From NCBI RefSeq assembly GCF_043195095.1, contig NZ_JBAFWN010000004.1: a stretch of DNA of 64,000 nt; one strand, 5' to 3'. Within the stretch, counting starts at the first letter, position 1. Each line of letters opens with the position of its first letter. The notes beneath the pieces are model-generated. The model worked only from the letters and a program-made list of their open reading frames with translations. It was not told the origin of the DNA and made no database searches. Of this stretch, positions 24,131-33,226 are shown one piece after another. This DNA comes from NCEH01 sp043195095. GTDB lineage: Bacteria > Pseudomonadota > Alphaproteobacteria > Rhizobiales > Xanthobacteraceae. The translations under genes were made by a program, and so were the position numbers.

Positions 24131-25687
24131 ATGGCACAGGCCGCCGGGAGCGACGCGGACCGCGTCATCATCGTCGGCGCCGGGGTGGCAGGCATCGCCT
24201 GCGCCCTCGCGCTGGCTCCGCTCAAGGTTTTGGTGGTGGCGCCGCAAGGTGTCGCCGCCGTGCCGGCCACCGCCATGGCCCAGGGCGGCATCGCCGCCGC
24301 GATCGGCGCAGACGATCATTCCGACCTGCACACCGCCGATACGCTCAAGGCTGGCGCCGGCCTCACCGATCCCGCGGCGGCCGCGCGCGTCACCGGCGCG
24401 GCGGCCTCGGTCATCGCCCGCCTCGCGGACTGGGGCGTCGCCTTCGATACCGATGCGGCGGGCGCCATCGCGCTGGGGCTGGAAGCCGCCCACAGCCGCA
24501 ATCGCATCGTCCATGCGGATGGCGATGCCACCGGCAAGGCGGTGCTCGACGCCCTGATCGCGCGCGCCCGCATCAGCCCGCATATCTCCCGCCGCACGGA
24601 TCTCAAGGCCATCGACCTGCTGCGCGATGCCGAGGGCCGCGTCACCGGCGTGCGCTGCATGGGCACCAACGGCGCGAGCACGGATCTCGTCGGCCGCGCC
24701 GTGGTGCTCGCCACCGGCGGGCTCGGCGGGCTCTATGCCTCCACCACCAATCCGCGCGCCGCGCTTGGCAGCGGGCTGGCGCTCGCCGCGCGGGCGGGAG
24801 CGGTGTTGCGCGATATCGAGTTCGTGCAGTTCCACCCCACCGCCATCGCCGCCGCGCGCGATCCCATGCCGCTCGCCACCGAGGCGCTGCGCGGGGAGGG
24901 GGCGATCCTGCTCAACGACCAGGGCGAACGCTTCATGGCAGATGTGGCGGGGGCGGAACTCGCCCCGCGCGATGTGGTGGCCCGCGCCATCCATGCGCAG
25001 ATCGTTGCCGGCCGGCGCGTGACTCTGGACGCGCGCGCCTGCCTCGGCGAGCGCTTCGCCGCGCGCTTTCCCTCGGTGCATGCCTTGTGCCTGGAAAGCG
25101 GCATCGACCCGGCGCGCGAGGCGATCCCGGTGCGGCCGGCGGCGCATTACCACATGGGCGGCGTGATGGTGGACGCCCACGGCCGCACCAGCGTGCCCGG
25201 CCTCTATGCCTGCGGAGAGGTCGCCTCCACCGGCCTGCACGGTGCGAACCGGCTGGCGAGCAATTCGCTGCTGGAGGCGATCGCCTTCTCCGGCTGGATT
25301 TCGCAGGCCATCACCGCCGAGGCCGCGCGCGATGCCGGCGGCGCCACGGCGCCGGTGCGCACGCTGAAGCCGGCGCTCGCGATCGAGGCGCTGCGGCGCA
25401 TCATGGATCGCCATGTGGGCGTGGTGCGCTCGGCGGCCGGGCTCGGCGAGGCGCTGCACGCGCTCGCCCCCTTTGCGGACCACGACGATGCCGCCTTCGT
25501 GGCGAGCCTCGTCGCGCTCGCGGCCCTCAAGCGGGAGGAGAGCCGGGGCGGGCATTTCCGCGCCGATCATCCCGCGCCCGAACCGCACGGCCGCCATAGC
25601 CCAATCGACCCCGCGCAGATCGCCGCCGCCCTCGCCCCGTGGCAAGTCCCCTGGCAGGGCGAACCCGCCTTCAAGGAAGCCGTCTGA
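24131..25687 (+). CDS. nadB: L-aspartate oxidase NadB
   Basis: NadB oxidises L-aspartate to iminoaspartate, the substrate of NadA, with FAD. The 518-residue protein has an N-terminal dinucleotide-binding GAGVAGIACALALA, MAQGGIAAAIGADD (typical of the succinate dehydrogenase/NadB family), the substrate-site stretch FVQFHPTAI and the C-terminal flavin motif GLHGANRLASNSLLEA. ATG 24131 is 6 bases after the nadA stop. An in-frame GTG at 24122, overlapping that stop, is an alternative. Its stop overlaps the nadC ATG by one base. Confidence 0.96.
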   Translation: MAQAAGSDADRVIIVGAGVAGIACALALAPLKVLVVAPQGVAAVPATAMAQGGIAAAIGADDHSDLHTADTLKAGAGLTDPAAAARVTGAAASVIARLADWGVAFDTDAAGAIALGLEAAHSRNRIVHADGDATGKAVLDALIARARISPHISRRTDLKAIDLLRDAEGRVTGVRCMGTNGASTDLVGRAVVLATGGLGGLYASTTNPRAALGSGLALAARAGAVLRDIEFVQFHPTAIAAARDPMPLATEALRGEGAILLNDQGERFMADVAGAELAPRDVVARAIHAQIVAGRRVTLDARACLGERFAARFPSVHALCLESGIDPAREAIPVRPAAHYHMGGVMVDAHGRTSVPGLYACGEVASTGLHGANRLASNSLLEAIAFSGWISQAITAEAARDAGGATAPVRTLKPALAIEALRRIMDRHVGVVRSAAGLGEALHALAPFADHDDAAFVASLVALAALKREESRGGHFRADHPAPEPHGRHSPIDPAQIAAALAPWQVPWQGEPAFKEAV

Positions 25688-26580
25688 TGTCGCTCGCCGC
25701 TCCCGCCGTGCATTTCGCCGCCGAAGCTCCCGAACTCGTGCCCCTGCCGGCCCTGCTCACCGAGGGCGTCGTGCGCGCCGCCTTGCTGGAGGATCTTGGC
25801 CGCGCCGGGGACATCACCAGCGAAGCCGTGGTGCCCGCCGATGCGCGCTTCGCCGTGACCATGACCAGCCGGCAAGACGGCGTGGTCGCGGGCCTCGGCC
25901 TTGCGGTGCAGGCGTTCCACCTGCTCGATCCGGCGATCCGCGTGGAGATCCTGCAGCCCGACGGCATGCACGTGTCCCCCGGCGAGGCGGTGATGCGCAT
26001 CGAGGGCTTGGCGCGGCCGATCCTCAGCGCCGAACGGGTGGCGCTGAACTTTGTGTGCCGCCTCTCGGGCATCGCCAGCGCCACGGCCCTTCTCGTGGCG
26101 GCGGCGCGCGCCAACGGGCATGCCCGCATCACCTGCACCCGCAAGACCACGCCCGGCCTGCGGGCGCTGGAAAAATATGCGGTGCGGGCCGGCGGGGGGG
26201 CGAACCACCGCTTCGGCCTCGACGATGCGGTGCTGATCAAGGACAATCATCTGGTGGCGGCGGGCGGCATCATCCCCGCCATCACCCGCGCCCGCGCCCA
26301 TGTGGGCCACCTCGTCAAGATCGAGGTGGAGGTGGATACGCTCGCCCAGCTGGAGGAAGCGCTCTCCGTGGGCGTCGATGCCGTGCTGCTGGACAATATG
26401 AGCCCGGAAACGCTGCGCACCGCCGTCGACATGGTGGCGGGCCGCGCCATCACAGAAGCCTCGGGCCGCGTGAACGCCCAGACCGTGCCGGCCATTTCGG
26501 CGTCCGGCGTCGATCTCATCTCGTGCGGCTGGCTGACCCACAGCGCGCCGATCCTGGACCTCGGGCTGGACGAAGCTTAG
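25687..26580 (+). CDS. nadC: Nicotinate-nucleotide pyrophosphorylase (carboxylating) NadC
   Basis: NadC converts quinolinate and phosphoribosyl pyrophosphate to nicotinate mononucleotide, completing the NadA-NadB-NadC route. The 297-residue protein contains the conserved ITCTRKTTPGLRALEKYAV active-site stretch, HRFGLDDAVLIKDNH, the acidic EVEVDTL and the phosphate-binding ISASGV near the end. It overlaps nadB by one base, so translation is coupled. A long inverted repeat follows and separates it from convergent exopolysaccharide genes. Confidence 0.97.
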   Translation: MSLAAPAVHFAAEAPELVPLPALLTEGVVRAALLEDLGRAGDITSEAVVPADARFAVTMTSRQDGVVAGLGLAVQAFHLLDPAIRVEILQPDGMHVSPGEAVMRIEGLARPILSAERVALNFVCRLSGIASATALLVAAARANGHARITCTRKTTPGLRALEKYAVRAGGGANHRFGLDDAVLIKDNHLVAAGGIIPAITRARAHVGHLVKIEVEVDTLAQLEEALSVGVDAVLLDNMSPETLRTAVDMVAGRAITEASGRVNAQTVPAISASGVDLISCGWLTHSAPILDLGLDEA

Positions 26581-26618
26581 GACCGATCGACATTTAGTGG
26601 CGACTGTCGTTCACCGGT

Positions 26619-26729
26619 CGTCATGGCCGGGCGTGTCCTGGCCATCCACGCCGGGCCGAGCGCACCGGCCTTGAAAGGCCGGTGCCGGCGGGGCCCGCGT
26701 GGATGCACGGGACACGCCCGTGCATGACG
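26619..26729. repeat. Long inverted repeat between convergent genes (possible bidirectional terminator)
   Basis: The arms 26619-26651 and 26697-26729 are complementary over 33 bases with only a few mismatches (CGTCATG..CGGGCGTGTCC). Inside them is a second perfect hairpin ACCGGCCTT / AAGGCCGGT. The whole 111 bases can form one extended cruciform. Similar 'GTCATGGCCGGGC' elements are common between genes of Hyphomicrobiales. Confidence 0.85.
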
Positions 26730-26736
26730 ATGCTTC

Positions 26737-27585
26737 CTAGGCCGCGCGGCCTTGGGGATGGCGCGCCACCACGTTGCAGAATTCAGTCGGCCGGCTGGAG
26801 AGCGGGCGCAGCGCGCCGTCGTCCTGGAGGCGGAAGAAGGCATAGCCATGGGCGGCCAGGCCGTTCCAGGATGCCGCCGGATCGCCGCCCGCCTTGAACA
26901 GGGTGGGGCAGTTGATCTCGAAGATCACGTCCGGCCGCCAGGTGGAGAGGGTGTGGCTCGCCCCGGCGATCACCATGTTCTCCGCGCCTTCCACATCCAT
27001 CTTGATGCAGTCCACGCGCGGCAGGTTGAGGTCGTGCATCATCTGGTCGAGCGTGGTGATCACAACCACTTCGCTCTCCACGTCGGTGCCGTCGCTGATC
27101 AGCGAGAAGGCCTGCGGGTCGTCGCCAAGGGGATTGTGGTGCAGCACCGCTTCGCCCGGCACATCGGAGAGCGCCTTGCGCACGATGGTCACGTGCGAGA
27201 AGCCGTTGAGCGCGATGTTCTTCGCCAGCAGGTCGCCGGCATCCTTGCCCGGCTCCACCGCCACCACGCGGCCCGCATAGGGCGCGACCTTCAGCGTGAA
27301 CAGGCCGATGTTCGCGCCCACATCGATGAACACGTCGCCCTTGCCGACGAAATTCTGGATGTAGCGCAATTCCGGCTCGATCGCGTCGCGCAGCAGGAAG
27401 GCGGAGACCGAGGTGTAGCGGAAGTCGCTCGGCACGGTCAGCTTGGCGCCGCCCGGCACCAAGGTGAACACCGGTTGACGGCCGAGCGGCACGGAGACCG
27501 CCCAGGTCAGCGCGCGCGTGAGCACGGTCACGGGCGCGGCCTGGAAGGCCGGCTCACCGAACAGTTTTTTTAGCCGTCGCAGCAT
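26737..27585 (-). CDS. FkbM-family methyltransferase
   Basis: The 282-residue protein has the SAM-binding motif DVFIDVGANIGLFTL, the acidic VVAVEPGKD strand and the FkbM hallmark DCIKMDVEGAEN. FkbM enzymes O-methylate sugars or polyketides. Here it probably methylates a residue of the exopolysaccharide or its oligosaccharide precursor. Its 5' end overlaps the upstream polymerase-like gene by 32 bases, so both lie in one minus-strand operon. Confidence 0.88.
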   Translation of the reverse strand: MLRRLKKLFGEPAFQAAPVTVLTRALTWAVSVPLGRQPVFTLVPGGAKLTVPSDFRYTSVSAFLLRDAIEPELRYIQNFVGKGDVFIDVGANIGLFTLKVAPYAGRVVAVEPGKDAGDLLAKNIALNGFSHVTIVRKALSDVPGEAVLHHNPLGDDPQAFSLISDGTDVESEVVVITTLDQMMHDLNLPRVDCIKMDVEGAENMVIAGASHTLSTWRPDVIFEINCPTLFKAGGDPAASWNGLAAHGYAFFRLQDDGALRPLSSRPTEFCNVVARHPQGRAA

Positions 27586-28969
27586 GGGTAATCACCATCA
27601 TCCGTCTACGGGTGGATCTGTCAGCGTCAGGGTCGGCGGGTGCGGGCGGCGTGCTGCCCGGATGTTTGCTCCGGTACCGGTCGAGATAGACGGCGATCGC
27701 CATGATGACGCCGAGCTCGCCGGGAGTCAGCACCAGGGAATATACCGCGGAGCTCACCAGGAGGAAGAGAATATAGTCAGCAAGGGCTTGGGCGAACGGC
27801 TCGCCGCTGCGCCGCGCGGCTTTGCTCACAGCCACATAGCCCCACAGATACAGAATGACGATGAGCAGCGCACCCACCGCGCCATATTCGAACACCACGC
27901 CGACCCAGCCGAGATCGGCGATGAAGAATTGCGCGTTGCCGAAGATTTCCGCGAGCGTGATGGTGCTGAAGCGCGTGGTCGCACCGACGCCGAACAGCCA
28001 GTGCCAGACATCCGTGCCCAGGAACTGGGTCGCCAGCGCGAACGAATTCTGCCGCACCGAAAGCGAGCCGCCGAGGGATTCGGCCACATCCCCGTTGGCC
28101 TTCATCACCAGCACCGCGACCGCTAGCGGCACCAGTAGGCACAGGCCGCCGATCATCAGCCGGCGCAATTGCCGCGGCGCCGAGGCCACCACGCCGAAGC
28201 CGATCACCACCAGGGCGCTGCCGATGGAGGCGCGCTGCTTGAAGATGATGAACATCAGCGCCACGGCGATGCCCACTGCCGCCACCTTCAGCACGTGTGG
28301 CCGCTGCATGAAGCTGCGCGTGAGGTAGAACACCAGCAGCATGCCGAAGAACATGGGCATGTAGATGCGATAGCCGCGCTCGGCCTCGAACAGCATCAGC
28401 TTCCCCACCGAGGGGTCGCTATTGTACCAGGAGGCCGGCGCCACCAGCCACAACAGCAGCATGATGCCATAGGTGGCATAGCCGAGCGTGAGCACGGCGG
28501 TCTTCAGCCGGGACCCGATGGGCGCCATCCACGCCAGCAGCGCCGAGAGGGCGAAATAATAGGTGACCGGCCAGATCTTGATGGTGGTGGTCAGCGCATC
28601 GAAGAAGCCGTTGCCCAGCTCGATCATCGAGATGAGGGGCGTGAAGCCGATGGCATAGGCGAGGAACACCAGATAGATCGCCTTGCCCGGCAGCTTCATC
28701 CGCGCCATGGCGTAGAGCGTCAGCGGCAGCGCCATCACCGGCCACGCCTTGGAAAGCAGGTAGGTGGGCGGCAATTCGTTGAGATAGTGGAAGCACTGGG
28801 CGAACATCGGCAGCACGCCGAGCAGCACCACGAACGTCAGGTTCGGCGAGAGGCGCTCGCCCAGGTCCGGCCGGGAGGAGGGCGCGAAGCGGCCGACCCG
28901 CGGAATCGCCACGTGCCGATAGGCGCGCGCGGCCGGTGCGGAAACCGGCGCGGGAGCCGGCGCGCTCAT
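27554..28969 (-). CDS. O-antigen ligase/polymerase-like membrane protein (Wzy/WaaL type)
   Basis: The 471-residue protein has about ten to twelve hydrophobic helices and a longer outside loop around residues 320-380 (SVRQNSFALATQF, FGVGATTRFS). This is the topology of exopolysaccharide polymerases and O-antigen ligases, which are poorly conserved in sequence. In the Wzx/Wzy-type locus here it is the best candidate polymerase. The ATG at 28969 overlaps the stop of the WecG-like gene (ATGA), which decides the start. Confidence 0.72.
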   Translation of the reverse strand: MSAPAPAPVSAPAARAYRHVAIPRVGRFAPSSRPDLGERLSPNLTFVVLLGVLPMFAQCFHYLNELPPTYLLSKAWPVMALPLTLYAMARMKLPGKAIYLVFLAYAIGFTPLISMIELGNGFFDALTTTIKIWPVTYYFALSALLAWMAPIGSRLKTAVLTLGYATYGIMLLLWLVAPASWYNSDPSVGKLMLFEAERGYRIYMPMFFGMLLVFYLTRSFMQRPHVLKVAAVGIAVALMFIIFKQRASIGSALVVIGFGVVASAPRQLRRLMIGGLCLLVPLAVAVLVMKANGDVAESLGGSLSVRQNSFALATQFLGTDVWHWLFGVGATTRFSTITLAEIFGNAQFFIADLGWVGVVFEYGAVGALLIVILYLWGYVAVSKAARRSGEPFAQALADYILFLLVSSAVYSLVLTPGELGVIMAIAVYLDRYRSKHPGSTPPAPADPDADRSTRRRMMVITHAATAKKTVR

Positions 28970-29790
28970 GGCTCGCCGGGGCCCCGCGCGCCCTTGTCTT
29001 TGGGGCCAGCCATGCCATAGGCCGCCGGATCGCGCCGGGCATCGGCCACCATCAGCAGCAGCGGCATGGATTCCACGAACACGCGCCGCGCATGGCCCTT
29101 GGGGTTCAGCATCAGGCGGTGCAGCCATTCCAGGCCGAACTTGCGATAGAATTCCGGCGCGCGCTGCACGATGCCGGTGACGAAATTGAGCGAGGAGCCG
29201 ACGCACAGGCCGGTGCCCACCGCCCCGCCGCGCTTTTCCACCATGCGGGCCATGTATTCGGAGGCCGGGGCACCGACCGCGAAGAACACGTAGCGCGCCG
29301 GATGGGCCAGCACGAAATCCACGCAGGCCTCCACTTCTTCTGGCTTGTTGATGAAGCCCATGGAGGGGTTGAGCAGGTTCACCGCCTTGAGGCCGAATTG
29401 CGCGATCAGGCGGCGGCGCATCTCCTCGCCGCCGCCGATCACGGTGACGCTGTCGCCGGGCGCGATATGGTGCGCGAACAGATAGGCGGTCAGATCGCTG
29501 CCGGCGGCATGGGGCAAATCGAGGCCGAACACGCGGCGGGCGAGGGCGCGCGGGGTCTTGCCGTCGAGCAGGCGCAGCCAGGCGTGCTCATAGGCGTCGG
29601 CGAAGCGGGCATCCTTCAGCCGGCCGAGCCGCACGAAATGCTGGGCGTTGGGCGTCACCACATAGGCGAAGGGCGCCTCCGCGCCGCGTGCGGCGATGCG
29701 CGCTGCCGCCGCCGGAACGTCGAGGCAGGAAATCCGCACGCCGAGATAGGGCACTTCCCGGATCGGCGCCTCGCCGGCCTGTGCTGGCAT
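28966..29790 (-). CDS. WecG/TagA/CpsF-family glycosyltransferase (GT26)
   Basis: The 274-residue protein has the GT26 motifs: YVVTPNAQHFVRL, LLDGKTP (usually ADGxG/DGxP), VTVIGGGEEMRRRL, NPSMGFINKPEEV and VFFAVGAPASEYM, ending with RLMLNPKGHARR near the C-terminus. Members add a sugar to a lipid-linked acceptor at the inner face of the membrane. ATG 29790 was taken because upstream codons overlap low-complexity sequence. It is co-transcribed with the polymerase-like gene. Confidence 0.85.
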   Translation of the reverse strand: MPAQAGEAPIREVPYLGVRISCLDVPAAAARIAARGAEAPFAYVVTPNAQHFVRLGRLKDARFADAYEHAWLRLLDGKTPRALARRVFGLDLPHAAGSDLTAYLFAHHIAPGDSVTVIGGGEEMRRRLIAQFGLKAVNLLNPSMGFINKPEEVEACVDFVLAHPARYVFFAVGAPASEYMARMVEKRGGAVGTGLCVGSSLNFVTGIVQRAPEFYRKFGLEWLHRLMLNPKGHARRVFVESMPLLLMVADARRDPAAYGMAGPKDKGARGPGEP

Positions 29791-29867
29791 CGTGTCCACC
29801 GTGGTTGGCGCGGCGCGCCGCGCCGCCGAACAGGAACATATCTTACCACGCCGCAGCGCGGAAAGGC

Positions 29868-30725
29868 TCACGGGATCAGGGTCGAAGCGCCGCTGGATGT
29901 AGTGGAATAAGCGCCCAGCGTATAGCTGAAGGTGCGCTGGAACGGCACCACCTTGTTGATGAACTGGTCGATCCACAAATTCAGCTCGGCGATGTCGCTG
30001 CGCGGCACATAGAGGATGTCGCCGGCCACCAGCGGCACGTCGGCTTCATCCGATCCGGTCTGGATCATGTCGCGCACATTGATGATCTTGAGCATGGCGC
30101 GGTTGGAGGGATCGCGGCGGATCAGCGCCACTTCGCCGAGGCGGGCCTCGTCGGTGAAGCCGCCCGCGAGCAGCACCGCTTCCAGTGACGACACGCGCAT
30201 CTCGGCGATCTTGTAGAGCCCCGGATGGGCGACGCTGCCGCCCACATAAACCTTGGAAGAGCCGGAATCCTCCAGCGAGACCACGACGCGCTGGTCGGTC
30301 AGCTCGCGCCGGGCGGAGACGCGGATGGTCTCCTGGAGGCCGGCGAGCGTCATGCCCTCGACCCGGATCTGGCCGACGGCGCGCAGGCCGATGGTGCCAT
30401 CGGGGGAGACGACGAGATCCTCGTCCATCTCGCGGGTGATGGAGAATTTGACTTTCAGCTTGTCGCCCGGACCGATGCGATAGGCCGGAATGCCCGGCGT
30501 CCAGGGGCGGAAGCCCTCGGGATTGACCTGGGTGAAGCTCAGTTCCTGTCCGGTGAGCAGGGGCGTGCGGCCGGATGTGGTGGTGCAGCCGGCAAGAACG
30601 GTGCTGCCCAGAAGCAGGAACAACGGCAGCCGCAGGGCCGCCCACGGCCCGGCATTGCGGCCGCGAGGCGCACCCAGCTCCGGGCTGCGATCGCGACGGG
30701 TCGCTTCGCATGCGGGGGAGGGCAT
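29868..30725 (-). CDS. Polysaccharide export lipoprotein (Wza-like, Poly_export/SLBB)
   Basis: The 285-residue protein has a long basic N-terminus, then a hydrophobic signal ending in the lipobox LAGC, so it is probably lipidated. The Poly_export domain follows (IPAYRIGPGDKLKVKFS, LVVSPDGTIGLRAVGQIRVEG), then a SLBB domain (SKVYVGGSVAHPGLYKI). Such proteins form the periplasmic/outer-membrane channel for exopolysaccharide. Its partner is the Wzc-like protein encoded upstream. The start at 30725 leaves a long n-region, and a shorter start is possible. Confidence 0.88.
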   Translation of the reverse strand: MPSPACEATRRDRSPELGAPRGRNAGPWAALRLPLFLLLGSTVLAGCTTTSGRTPLLTGQELSFTQVNPEGFRPWTPGIPAYRIGPGDKLKVKFSITREMDEDLVVSPDGTIGLRAVGQIRVEGMTLAGLQETIRVSARRELTDQRVVVSLEDSGSSKVYVGGSVAHPGLYKIAEMRVSSLEAVLLAGGFTDEARLGEVALIRRDPSNRAMLKIINVRDMIQTGSDEADVPLVAGDILYVPRSDIAELNLWIDQFINKVVPFQRTFSYTLGAYSTTSSGASTLIP

Positions 30726-30890
30726 CGAGCAAGGCTCCTAGTGGGCGACCCCGTCCAGGACCCTGCGCCGGCCGTCCCCCGCCGCGCCGCGCGGTGCGGG
30801 GGGCAGGGGGAGAGGAATGAAGCGGGGTCGCTGAACCGATCAACGTGGTAAAGCAACCCTAAAGCTCCATGGTTAATGAAACGTTTCTTC

Positions 30891-33023
30891 TCAGGCCCTC
30901 CGGTAAATCCACTCCGGCAGGTAGTATCGGCGGCCCATAAATATGAATCCGAGAACAAATCCGCCGTTTTCCGTAACGATAGAACGTAGCCGAAGCGCAG
31001 CAGGTTTGCGGGTATGCTCGGCCCGGATCATCAGGACATTGGCATCCACAAGCATATTGAGCCGCTGAATCACGGGAGACCCACCCTGGGCGGTGGAGCA
31101 GATCACGATGGCGTCGAACAGGTCTTGCAGTTCCTCCATCATCTGCCGCCCTTCCACCAGCGAAAGCCGCACGCTCAGCAGCGGCGATTCGGCGCTGTCG
31201 GTCAGCGACCACAGCAGCGGCACCGGGGTTGCCGACATGGCCAGCCCGCCCTTGACCTCCGCGCCGACCGATTCGAGCGGGAACGGGTCCGCCGAGCACA
31301 GGTCCACCAGCAGCGTGCGCAGGCCGCGCTGAAGGCTCATCTCCTCGGCGAGGCGGCGGCACAGCAGCGGCACGTCGTCGTCCCGTTCCGAGGTCAGGAA
31401 GTGCATGGTGCGCAGCGGCTTGCCATCCAGCTCCGTGTCGAGCAGCAAGGTCGCGAGCCCGCCGATGGTCTGTTCCGCAGCCGCCGTCGCAAGGGCGTTG
31501 CGGCCGTCGGCGAAATCCGCGAGGCAGGGCAGGGCGAGCGCGCGCTCGCCTTCCGTGGGCTGGATGAACACGGTGCGCAGGGCCGAGGCGAGCGCGCCGG
31601 CCGCCGCGCCGAACAACAGCCCGCCGAAAATGCCGGCCGCAAGGAACGGCAGCGCCATCGAGCGGCTGGTGACGGCCGCGCTCGCGTCCTGAACCACGCG
31701 CACGTTGGAGGCGCGCACCTTGGCGGCGGTCTCCTCGATGGTGGCGGCGACCGCGCGCCGCAGATATTCGCGATACCCATCGCTCAGCGAATCGCGCTGG
31801 CGGTTCAGCTCCACGAGCCGGGTCTCGGTGTTGCGCAGCAGGGCCAGGCGTTCCTCCGCGACCTTCTGCTGCTGGTCCAGTTCGTCGGTCTGGCGCGAGA
31901 GCGCGTCTTTCTCCACCCGCAGGCTCAACACCATGTTGTTGACATAGCTGATGGCCGGATTGCGCACGTCGCGATTGGTGGAGGCGAGGCGCTGGTCTGG
32001 GTCCGACAGGCTCTGGCGGATGGTGGCGATCTTCTTTTCCACCTCGCGCATCTGCGGACTGTTGGGCTGGTATTGCAGTGCGATGCGATCGCGGTCCACC
32101 AGCAGGCGCGTCAGGGTGTTGCGGGTATCGTCATTGGCGGTGGCGTCGGTTTTCTCGGCGAAATCGAACACCGTGCTCGGCAGCGCCTTCATCTGCTTCT
32201 CGGCCTCGGCGAGCTGCGCGGTGACGGCGGCGCGCCGCTCGGCCACCTGGCGCCGGCGCTGGATCACGCTGTCGACCTGGTTGGCGGCGAGGATTGCGTC
32301 CTGCGAGAAATCAATGACCTCGGTCTTGTCCTTCAACGCCTGGATTTCCAGGTCCACGGTGCGCAGGTCGCGCTTGAAGCGCTCCACTTCCACCGAGAGG
32401 ATCGCCGAGGTGGGATTGTCGAAAATCTTGCGGCGGCGCTCCAGATAGGCCTTCACCAGCGCGTCCGTCACCTCCACGGCCAGTTCCCGGCTGGCATTGG
32501 TGAACGAGACCAGGATGATGTTGGAGCCCGACTGCACCGTGGTGCGCATGTTCTTGCGGAAGCGCTCGATCGCCTTGTCCATGGTATTGGCGGGCGTGCC
32601 GAAGCTCAGGCGGTCGGTGATGAAGGAGAGGCGGCCGGGCGGGAACAGGTGGTCGAGCCCGATGTCCTCGATGGTGGTGCGGATGACGTCGGCGCTCTCG
32701 ATGATCTGCACTTCCGATTCCACCGTCTTCAGGCCCTCGATGGAGAGCACGGCGGGGCCGGAATCGGTCACGTTCTGGGAATTGGAAACCTCGCGGTTCA
32801 CCAGCACCATCAGCAGGCTGGACGCGGTATATTCGGTCTTGGCCGAAAGCGCGGCGAACAGGCCGATGAGAATGGGCAGCAATGCCGTCAGCAGCACCAC
32901 CCGCACATGATAGAAGGTGGCGATCAGGAAGTCGCGAATGGTGAAGGCGGTCGGCCTGTTGTCGCTCCAGATCATCGGCGGCGCATGTTCCATGTCGCCG
33001 GCTTGCGAACCTTGCATCGACAT
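30891..33023 (-). CDS. Wzc/GumC-like polysaccharide chain-length protein with degenerate kinase domain
   Basis: The 710-residue protein has an N-terminal membrane helix (VVLLTALLPILIGLFAAL), a large periplasmic domain with long coiled coils (about residues 190-400) and a second membrane helix (FLAAGIFGGLLFGAAAG). The cytoplasmic C-terminal domain sits where a BY-kinase should be. Its Walker A is missing: the expected GxGK(S/T) position reads TSERDDDVPLLCRR. The Walker B-like strand reads DAIVICSTAQ. So it probably regulates chain length without ATP-dependent tyrosine kinase activity. There is no Tyr cluster, only YY in GRRYYLPEW near the C-terminus. The start is uncertain (33065, 33023 or 33017). 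Confidence 0.85.
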   Translation of the reverse strand: MSMQGSQAGDMEHAPPMIWSDNRPTAFTIRDFLIATFYHVRVVLLTALLPILIGLFAALSAKTEYTASSLLMVLVNREVSNSQNVTDSGPAVLSIEGLKTVESEVQIIESADVIRTTIEDIGLDHLFPPGRLSFITDRLSFGTPANTMDKAIERFRKNMRTTVQSGSNIILVSFTNASRELAVEVTDALVKAYLERRRKIFDNPTSAILSVEVERFKRDLRTVDLEIQALKDKTEVIDFSQDAILAANQVDSVIQRRRQVAERRAAVTAQLAEAEKQMKALPSTVFDFAEKTDATANDDTRNTLTRLLVDRDRIALQYQPNSPQMREVEKKIATIRQSLSDPDQRLASTNRDVRNPAISYVNNMVLSLRVEKDALSRQTDELDQQQKVAEERLALLRNTETRLVELNRQRDSLSDGYREYLRRAVAATIEETAAKVRASNVRVVQDASAAVTSRSMALPFLAAGIFGGLLFGAAAGALASALRTVFIQPTEGERALALPCLADFADGRNALATAAAEQTIGGLATLLLDTELDGKPLRTMHFLTSERDDDVPLLCRRLAEEMSLQRGLRTLLVDLCSADPFPLESVGAEVKGGLAMSATPVPLLWSLTDSAESPLLSVRLSLVEGRQMMEELQDLFDAIVICSTAQGGSPVIQRLNMLVDANVLMIRAEHTRKPAALRLRSIVTENGGFVLGFIFMGRRYYLPEWIYRRA

Positions 33024-33226
33024 CCCCGGTCCAAGTGAGGCACTGGCTTCTTCTTCGCGCGGCACGTCCTGCGCCGCCGTATCGCCGCCGAAGCGGCGTC
33101 CGATCCGCCCGGTTTGCGGGCGCGGCGCACCCTTCAGCTACGACCTCTGGCGCAAGAAAACGACAAATTCCTTAACATTGCGGCATCTGTTCGATCTTCA
33201 TCAGGATCGCACCGCCATCGCAGGGC

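Noticed and set aside
31014..33038. 674-codon open frame on the plus strand opposite the Wzc-like gene
   Set aside because: Antisense shadow of a clearly recognised gene, with a biased His/Arg/Gly composition.
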